Assembly: GCA_030617585.1 (NCBI GenBank)
Contig: JAUWVD010000029.1
Coordinates: 1 to 10,522, forward strand
Direction: 5' to 3'
Length of the DNA: 10,522 nt
Source of the DNA: Candidatus Methanophagales archaeon
GTDB lineage: Archaea > Halobacteriota > Syntropharchaeia > Alkanophagales > Methanospirareceae
The notes under the pieces are model-generated. The model made no database searches. It saw nothing but the letters and a program-made list of their open reading frames with translations, and was not told where the DNA came from. Within the stretch, counting starts at the first letter, position 1; each line of letters begins with the position of its first letter. The position numbers and the translations under genes were made by a program. Shown one piece after another: positions 6,678-10,522 of the stretch.

Positions 6678-6947
6678 ATGAACATAAATCAGCACAATAT
6701 ATTGCAGCACGAACTGATAGGATTGAAAATGGAAATTGGGGCGAGTACGAATAATAATATGCTGGGGCTCTGTGGGGCGGTGGTTGACGAGACGCGGAAT
6801 ATGCTGGTTATAGAGACCGAGCGAAAGAATGAGAAGAGGATAGCAAAAGCAGGAAACACATTCATTTTTGAGTTGGGCAGCGGAGTACGAGTGCGAGTAA
6901 AAGGTGATCGACTTGTTTCAAGACCCGAAGATAGGATAAAGAAGTGA
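6678..6947 (+). CDS. rnp1: RNase P protein component 1 (Rpp29/Pop4 homologue)
   Basis: An 89-residue archaeal Rpp29, a protein subunit of RNase P, the ribonucleoprotein that removes 5' leaders from pre-tRNA. It shows the family pattern ILQHELIGLKMEIGAS (about 8-23), GLCGAVVDETRNMLVIET (about 30-47), KRIAKAGNTFIFEL and VRVKGDRLVSRPEDRIKK. The fold is a small Sm-like beta-barrel. It starts 3 bases after the eIF1 stop and is followed by a 44-base gap before uS17. Presence of this gene in the ribosomal cluster is a standard archaeal trait. It shares its transcript direction with a tRNA gene about 0.8 kb downstream. Confidence 0.93.
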   Translation: MNINQHNILQHELIGLKMEIGASTNNNMLGLCGAVVDETRNMLVIETERKNEKRIAKAGNTFIFELGSGVRVRVKGDRLVSRPEDRIKK

Positions 6948-6991
6948 ACTTAGTATGCAAGAAAGATTATAGAATATGAGGTAATATCAAA

Positions 6992-7315
6992 ATGCGAAAC
7001 ATAGGAATAGAAGTCAAGAATCCCGATAAGGAATGTGAAGATGCCAATTGTCCGTTTCATGGCATGTTGCCGGTAAGAGGACAGGTTTTAGAAGGCATGG
7101 TGATAAGTGATAAAGCGCAGAAGACAGTTGTTGTTTTGAGGACATACCTCAAAAAGATAAGGAAATATGAGCGGTTTGAACCTCGGAGATCTAAGATTTC
7201 TGCACATAATCCCCCCTGTATAAATGCAAAAGTAGGGGATGTGGTGAAGATAGCGGAATGCAGACCACTGAGTAAGACGAAAAGTTTTGTGGTGGTAGAA
7301 AAGCGAGCATCATGA
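6992..7315 (+). CDS. rps17: 30S ribosomal protein uS17 (S17)
   Basis: A 107-residue archaeal uS17, an OB-fold protein that binds 16S rRNA early in small-subunit assembly. The N-terminal extension MRNIGIEVKNPDKECEDANC followed by PFHGMLPVRGQVLEGMVI is characteristic of archaea and eukaryotes. The OB core follows: KTVVVLRTYLKKIRKYERFE, AHNPPCINAKVGDVVKIAECRPLSKTKSFVVVE. GAGGT at 6978-6982, 9 bases before the ATG, is a good ribosome site and fits start 6992. The 44-base spacer before it is the first sizeable gap in the operon; no convincing promoter is seen there. Confidence 0.96.
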   Translation: MRNIGIEVKNPDKECEDANCPFHGMLPVRGQVLEGMVISDKAQKTVVVLRTYLKKIRKYERFEPRRSKISAHNPPCINAKVGDVVKIAECRPLSKTKSFVVVEKRAS

Positions 7316-7358
7316 ATTTTTTCATATTTAATGCTAAAAGACATATTTAGGTGGTAGT

Positions 7359-7757
7359 ATGAAGGGAATAAAAGCAAAGATAACAAAGGCATTGCCTACT
7401 GGTGCACGTTTAGCCTGCGTGGATAATACTGGTGCGAAGGTGTTGCAGATAATAGCAGTAAAAGGCTACCGTGGCGTAAAGAACAGATACCCGAAGGCTG
7501 GAATTGGTGACGTGGTGATAGTAACAGTGAAAAAGGGGAGACCGGAAATAAAGAAGCAGATAGTGAGGGCGGTGATAGTGCGGCAGCGTAAGGAATTCAG
7601 GCGGCCTTCTGGGCTGCGCGTGAAGTTTGAGGATAATGCTGCGGTTATTGTAGATGAGAAAGGTATGCCAACGGGTTCCGAGATAAGGGGGCCAGTTGCG
7701 CGGGAAGTGGTGGAGCGGTTCGCGAAGATAGCCTCGGCTGCAACGATAATCGTTTGA
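7359..7757 (+). CDS. rpl14: 50S ribosomal protein uL14 (L14)
   Basis: A 132-residue archaeal uL14, located at the subunit interface beside uL3. Typical stretches are GARLACVDNTGAKVLQIIAVKGY (about 16-38), GDVVIVTVKKGRPEIKKQIVRAVIVRQRK (about 50-78), GLRVKFEDNAAVIVDEKG (about 85-102) and the C-terminal GPVAREVVERFAKIASAATIIV. AGGTGG at 7349-7354 precedes the ATG. The 43-base spacer after uS17 carries a T6 run and a small ATGAA/TTCAT inverted repeat. In archaeal genomes uL14 is normally followed by uL24 and eS4. Here it is the last ribosomal protein gene, with a tRNA gene beginning 9 bases after its stop. Confidence 0.97.
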   Translation: MKGIKAKITKALPTGARLACVDNTGAKVLQIIAVKGYRGVKNRYPKAGIGDVVIVTVKKGRPEIKKQIVRAVIVRQRKEFRRPSGLRVKFEDNAAVIVDEKGMPTGSEIRGPVAREVVERFAKIASAATIIV

Positions 7758-7766
7758 TCTGGCAAT

Positions 7767-7849
7767 GCGGAGGTTACCGAGTGGCCAAAGGAGGCAGACT
7801 CAAGATCTGCTCCCGTAGGGGTTCGCAGGTTCGAATCCTGCCCTCCGCA
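7767..7849 (+). tRNA. tRNA-Leu(CAA)
   Basis: A complete class II cloverleaf. The acceptor stem is GCGGAGG (7767-7773) with CCTCCGC (7842-7848), and the discriminator is A7849, as expected for leucine. The anticodon stem is GCAGA (7794-7798) with TCTGC (7806-7810), the loop is CTCAAGA, and the anticodon CAA at 7801-7803 reads UUG. The extended variable arm TCCCGTAGGGG follows (7811-7821), then the T arm GCAGG/CCTGC around TTCGAAT. CCA is not encoded. The D stem is minimal, and its outer pair (A10 with A25) appears mismatched. No intron is seen. It sits 9 bases after uL14 and 13 bases before the AMMECR1 gene, with no room for its own promoter except within uL14, so it is probably cut from the longer transcript. 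Confidence 0.95.
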
Positions 7850-7862
7850 TGCAGAGGCAAAA

Positions 7863-8438
7863 ATGCCAACGGAAGAAGAGGGAGAAGCGGGACTAAAACT
7901 TGCAAGAGCTGCGATAGTGGAACAATTGAGTAAGAACAGCAAAATACAAGCGCCAGATAGCTTACCTGTTAGCTTTGAAGAGAAGCGTGGCGTTTTTGTC
8001 ACGCTGAATAAATATGAAAATCTAAGAGGCTGTATCGGCTATCCATATCCAATATTTAAGTTAAAAGATGCAATTATAGATGCCGCGATATCCGCAGCGC
8101 TCAACGATCCTCGATTCCCACCGGTTGCACTGGATGAGTTCAAGGATGTGACGATCGAGCTCACGATACTCACTACGCCACAGGTGTTAAAAGTGGAGCC
8201 AAAGAAATTGCCAGAGCAAATAGAGATAGGCAAACATGGTCTGATTGTAAAAAGAAGTGTGTATCAAGGGCTTTTACTGCCTCAAGTAGCTACTGAAAAT
8301 AAATGGTCTGCGGAGGAGTTTTTATGTCAGACCTGCTGGAAAGCGGGCTTGCCACAAGATGCTTGGTTACTGAAGGATACAGAGGTCAGCACATTTGAGG
8401 GGCGGATATTCAAGGAGAAAAATGATAAAGATAGATAG
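7863..8438 (+). CDS. AMMECR1-domain protein
   Basis: A 191-residue protein with a full AMMECR1 domain, including the invariant LRGCIGY motif (54-60). The surrounding family pattern is GVFVTLNKYENLRGCIGY, then AIIDAAISAALNDPRFPPV (about 70-88), ELTILTTPQVL, GKHGLIVKRSVYQGLLLPQVA (about 123-143), W148 and CWKAGLPQDAW. The domain is universal in archaea and eukaryotes. Its biochemical role is still not settled; in prokaryotes it is often linked with Memo-like and radical SAM proteins, neither of which is present here. The ATG at 7863 lies 13 bases beyond the tRNA-Leu 3' end with a weak AGAGG site (7853-7857), so its mRNA would begin at or near the tRNA 3' processing cut if co-transcribed. The 3' end overlaps the ferredoxin gene. 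Confidence 0.92.
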   Translation: MPTEEEGEAGLKLARAAIVEQLSKNSKIQAPDSLPVSFEEKRGVFVTLNKYENLRGCIGYPYPIFKLKDAIIDAAISAALNDPRFPPVALDEFKDVTIELTILTTPQVLKVEPKKLPEQIEIGKHGLIVKRSVYQGLLLPQVATENKWSAEEFLCQTCWKAGLPQDAWLLKDTEVSTFEGRIFKEKNDKDR

Positions 8439-8607
8439 ATACCGATGTGGGTATTGCGGTGCGTGTGTCACCGTATGTCCCACAGGGGCAATAGATTTGA
8501 TGGGTTTGTGGATAGAGATAAAGAATGAAGAATGCAGCAACTGCAAAGCTTGTGTTAATCTCTGCCCGGTAGGTGCATTGGAGATGGAACTGAGGTCAGA
8601 TAAATAA
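8422..8607 (+). CDS. Small ferredoxin with two [4Fe-4S] motifs
   Basis: A 61-residue bacterial-type dicluster ferredoxin and probable soluble electron carrier. Two cluster motifs are complete: C9-x2-C12-x2-C15-x3-C19-P and C38-x2-C41-x2-C44-x3-C48-P. The ATG at 8422 is preferred over in-frame upstream codons because AAGGAG (8412-8417) precedes it at proper spacing and because it removes a non-family N-terminal extension. It overlaps the AMMECR1 3' end by 17 bases in another frame, so the two genes are probably co-translated. The partner enzyme cannot be deduced; such ferredoxins serve many anaerobic redox enzymes. Confidence 0.9.
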   Translation: MIKIDRYRCGYCGACVTVCPTGAIDLMGLWIEIKNEECSNCKACVNLCPVGALEMELRSDK

Positions 8608-8679
8608 CGCTTGGATTGCTATAGTAGATGAAGATATTAAGTATTTACGTACGGGAAATAGGAGAAGGTAAACGCAGGT

Positions 8680-9984
8680 ATGAGCGAGAATGATGCTACT
8701 GGTGCAATTACAGATAATATAATCTTAGTAGGAACAGGACACATATTAGAAAAGAGCGTTAAGGAAGTAGAGGCGGTAATAGATCGAGAAAATCCAGACG
8801 TAGTCGCTGTTGAATTATGTGAAGCACGCTACAAATCATTGAAAGGCGAAGTCGAGAATTTTTCTGTTAAGGATACGTTAAGCACAAGCAGTCCGTTTTT
8901 AATACTCACTCATTGGCTGCTTGCATACGTGCAGAAGAAAATGGGCGATGAGTTAGGAATTGAGCCCGGTGCAGATATGATGGCGGCAATAGGGAAGGCC
9001 GATGAGAAAGGTTGTAAGATTGCATTAATTGACAGACCGATACAAATAACGATGCAGCGATTCTGGAAGAAGATGAAGTTTTTTGAGAAGTTAAAAATGG
9101 TCTTTTCTATGCTATTTGCAATCACTAATATAAGAGGCGAGGGAAAAGGTGGAGCGGGTAAGGAAGGTGCCCCAAAGCTACAGATTGGTGGTATGAATGT
9201 GGGTGACGGTATAGATCTGGATAGAATAACCGATGAAGACGTGGTAACGCAATTGATGGAAGAACTAAGAGACTTTTCGCCGGGCGCCGCAACAGCACTA
9301 TTAGACGAAAGGGATGCGTATATCGCGGGAAGTCTGTTGGAGCTCCAACATCATCGCTCGACTGACAATTTAGAGCAAATGAAAACAGTTGCAGTCGTAG
9401 GTGCAGGGCATGTAGCAGGGATAAAGAATCTTCTACGCCATCCTGAGTTAATACCACCGAAGGAGGAGTTATGCGCACTACCGAAGAAGAACCAGTTTGG
9501 CATAAAGCATTTGTTAGGACTAGGGATAGGCGTAGCGCTAGTGGTTGTCTTTATAGCAGCATTTTACTCCGGTATTTCCTGGGATGTTCTTCTTAGTGCG
9601 TTTCTTTATTGGGTAGTGATAAATGGCGTTTTCTCTGCGATAGGTGTGGTAATAGCAAGAGGACACCCACTATCGGTACTCACCGCATTTTCCGTTGCCT
9701 GGCTTACTTCTTTGAACCCGTTTTTAGCTGCGGGTTGGTTTGCCGGATTGGTAGAGGCTTATGTGAGGAAGCCAACAGTAGAAGACTTAAAAGGTATGAT
9801 GAATGTGGACTCATTACGAGAATTGGCGAATAACAAGCTGTTTAAAGTCATTCTTGTAGCTGCACTGGCAAATCTGGGTAGCATAGTAGGCACGTTTGTT
9901 GGTGCTTATGTCGTCTGGCGGGAGCTGGGTATAAGTATGGCAGATGTATGGACAGGCATGAAAATCGCTATTTTTGGGCAGTAG
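8680..9984 (+). CDS. TraB-family (TraB/PrgY/GumN) integral membrane protein
   Basis: A 434-residue protein of the TraB/PrgY family found in archaea and some bacteria. The N-terminal domain (about 1-255) carries the family motifs: GTGH (18-21), VAVELCEARY (42-51, with conserved Glu45 and Arg50), LIDRP (about 116-120), DERDAYIAGSL around 209-219, and a second GAGH (241-244). The fold is related to metal-dependent Tiki-type peptidases, but activity in archaeal members is unproven; PrgY and TraB reduce peptide pheromone activity in enterococci. The C-terminal part (about 277-430) has several hydrophobic helices (for example 277-297, 303-326, 385-411), so it is anchored in the membrane. The start at 8680 has AGGT at 8666-8669, 10 bases upstream. 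A 72-base gap separates it from the ferredoxin gene, and no strong promoter was found there. Confidence 0.92.
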   Translation: MSENDATGAITDNIILVGTGHILEKSVKEVEAVIDRENPDVVAVELCEARYKSLKGEVENFSVKDTLSTSSPFLILTHWLLAYVQKKMGDELGIEPGADMMAAIGKADEKGCKIALIDRPIQITMQRFWKKMKFFEKLKMVFSMLFAITNIRGEGKGGAGKEGAPKLQIGGMNVGDGIDLDRITDEDVVTQLMEELRDFSPGAATALLDERDAYIAGSLLELQHHRSTDNLEQMKTVAVVGAGHVAGIKNLLRHPELIPPKEELCALPKKNQFGIKHLLGLGIGVALVVVFIAAFYSGISWDVLLSAFLYWVVINGVFSAIGVVIARGHPLSVLTAFSVAWLTSLNPFLAAGWFAGLVEAYVRKPTVEDLKGMMNVDSLRELANNKLFKVILVAALANLGSIVGTFVGAYVVWRELGISMADVWTGMKIAIFGQ

Positions 9985-9996
9985 AGATATAGAAAA

Positions 9997-10296
9997 ATGA
10001 GAGAAAAGATGGTTATCTGGCCTGCTTATTTAGCTGCGGGTAGGACGAGAAAGGAAGGTCGAAAAGTATCGCGAAGAAATGCGGTGAAATCACCAAAAGT
10101 GGAAGAGATAGAGAAGGTTGCGAGATTGCTCAAGTTGGAGCCTGAGGTGGAGCTAGAGAAAGCATATCCAAAGACGCAATGGGAAAAGAGTGGTCGAGTA
10201 TTAGTGGCTAAGGGTGATCGAAAAGGAGCGATTATGGCCGATATTGCAAAGGGCATAAGAGAGATGCGCGAGAAGACAAAGGCAGCAAAGCACTAA
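9997..10296 (+). CDS. srp19: Signal recognition particle 19 kDa protein (SRP19)
   Basis: A 99-residue archaeal SRP19, which binds the tips of helices 6 and 8 of 7S RNA and primes it for SRP54. Family features are VIWPAYLAAGRTRKEGRKVSR (about 6-26), with the conserved WPAYL and the GRKVS RNA-binding region, AVKSPKVEEIEKVARLLKLEPEV, and YPKTQWEKSGRVLV. Length is normal. The ATG at 9997 gives MREKMVIWPAYL; the internal ATG at 10009 would give the shorter family-typical MVIWPAYL, and no ribosome site decides between them. The gene begins 12 bases after the TraB stop and probably shares its transcript. Confidence 0.93.
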   Translation: MREKMVIWPAYLAAGRTRKEGRKVSRRNAVKSPKVEEIEKVARLLKLEPEVELEKAYPKTQWEKSGRVLVAKGDRKGAIMADIAKGIREMREKTKAAKH

Positions 10297-10378
10297 TATG
10301 TTTGATCTGCATACAGATTCTATATTAAACTTTGTCTCATTTATGTCAAAGGCAATAATAACTCATAGCGATTATGCT

Positions 10379-10400
10379 TTAAATAGCTCTTGCTATTTAA
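10379..10400. repeat. Perfect 8-bp inverted repeat upstream of tRNA-Pro
   Basis: TTAAATAG (10379-10386) and CTATTTAA (10393-10400) are exact reverse complements separated by six bases (CTCTTG). The right arm overlaps the presumed TATA box of tRNA-Pro. It could be a hairpin at the 3' end of the SRP19 transcript, a binding site for a dimeric regulator, or an accident of AT-rich sequence. The stem has only two G-C pairs, and no long T run follows. Confidence 0.4.
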
Positions 10401-10404
10401 TATA
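10393..10404 (+). promoter_or_regulatory. Probable TATA box for tRNA-Pro
   Basis: CTATTTAATATA lies about 34-45 bases before the first tRNA base. With the usual archaeal distance of about 25 bases, transcription would start near 10424-10430, leaving a short purine-rich 5' leader for RNase P to remove. A second AT-rich TTTAAATAG element at 10378-10386 is a weaker alternative. Confidence 0.5.
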
Positions 10405-10437
10405 CTTACTAATAAACAAGAAGAGAAAGAGGCGGGA

Positions 10438-10511
10438 GGGGCAGTAGGGTAGCCAGGTTATCCTCGTGGCTTTGGGAGCCATGGACCCCAGTTCGAATCT
10501 GGGCTGCCCCA
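10438..10511 (+). tRNA. tRNA-Pro(UGG)
   Basis: A complete class I cloverleaf of 74 bases. The acceptor stem is GGGGCAG (10438-10444) with CTGCCCC (10504-10510), and the discriminator is A10511. The anticodon stem is GTGGC (10466-10470) with GCCAT (10478-10482), including a G-U closing pair; the loop is TTTGGGA, giving anticodon TGG at 10473-10475 (reads CCA and other proline codons by wobble). The T arm CCCAG/CTGGG encloses TTCGAAT. CCA is not encoded and no intron is seen. It is preceded by its own TATA-like element, so it is probably transcribed independently of srp19. Confidence 0.95.
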
Positions 10512-10522
10512 TAAAATAAAAT

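Larger units (their letters stand above)
10298..10447 (+). pseudogene. Short ORF after SRP19, possible remnant of a PHP-domain gene start
   Basis: A 49-codon frame begins with ATG one base after the SRP19 stop and runs into the tRNA-Pro gene, where it ends at TAG 10445-10447. The first ten codons read MFDLHTDSIL, close to the N-terminal motif of PHP-family phosphoesterases (DLHTHS followed by an SDG), though the second metal-binding His is Asp here. After residue 11 the resemblance ends, and the rest is AT-rich and unlike any family I know. Because it ends inside a tRNA it is unlikely to be a working gene. It may be the stub left after a deletion, or chance. Confidence 0.2.

Noticed and set aside
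6369..6947. eIF1 and Rnp1 inside a ribosomal operon, considered as unusual.
   Set aside because: This is the common arrangement in archaea between uL29 and uS17, so it is not a novelty.
7312..7332. ATGAA/TTCAT inverted repeat with a T6 run and an ATATTTAAT element between uS17 and uL14, considered as a terminator plus internal promoter.
   Set aside because: The stem is only 5 bp and AT-rich. A start site about 25 bases beyond the TATA-like element would fall at about 7353, inside the uL14 ribosome site, leaving almost no leader.
8395..8421. Upstream in-frame ATG for the ferredoxin, adding nine residues.
   Set aside because: The ATG at 8422 has a well-placed AAGGAG and gives the normal family N-terminus, while the extension MRGGYSRRK is atypical.
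1..10522. Search by eye for CRISPR arrays, insertion sequences, transposases, toxin-antitoxin pairs and defence systems.
   Set aside because: No regularly spaced repeats, terminal inverted repeats with a transposase, or defence-type genes were seen; nearly all sequence is occupied by housekeeping genes.

Overview
The window is archaeal chromosomal DNA, most likely from a euryarchaeon. The evidence is the archaeal order and sequence type of the ribosomal protein genes, the presence of eIF1/SUI1 and the RNase P protein Rnp1 inside the ribosomal operon, an SRP19 gene, a phosphomevalonate dehydratase (aconitase X) large subunit, AT-rich TATA-type promoter elements, and tRNA genes without encoded CCA. 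Base composition is moderate. An anaerobic methanogen or alkane-oxidiser-like lineage (ANME-1-type, for example) is a guess from general resemblance and is not demonstrated.

Layout. At the left edge, on the minus strand, is the 5' part of a secreted, probably cell-surface (S-layer-like) protein that runs out of the window. A 169-base divergent intergenic region with two imperfect tandem hairpin units separates it from everything else, which reads on the plus strand. The acnX large subunit comes first (559-1719), then a TATA box at about 1733 and the S10-type ribosomal cluster: uL3, uL4, uL23, uL2, uS19, uL22, uS3, uL29, eIF1, Rnp1, uS17, uL14 (1787-7757). Spacing is tight, with ATGA overlaps at uS3/uL29 and uL29/eIF1.

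The cluster stops after uL14. Instead of the usual archaeal continuation (uL24, eS4, uL5, uS14 and so on), a tRNA-Leu(CAA) gene starts 9 bases later. It is followed 13 bases on by an AMMECR1-domain gene, an overlapping small 2x[4Fe-4S] ferredoxin gene, a TraB-family membrane protein gene and the SRP19 gene. A 141-base region after SRP19 holds a short ORF that looks like a decayed gene start, an 8-bp inverted repeat and a TATA box, and then tRNA-Pro(UGG) ends the window.

Functionally this is mostly translation and protein targeting: ribosome structure, initiation (eIF1), tRNA maturation (Rnp1), tRNAs and membrane targeting (SRP19), plus an isoprenoid lipid pathway enzyme (AcnX). No clearly novel defence or mobile system is visible. 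The points most worth a second look are the break after uL14 with a tRNA wedged between co-directional protein genes, the possible PHP-domain gene remnant after SRP19, the paired hairpins in the divergent region, and the large AcnX subunit without its small partner in the window.
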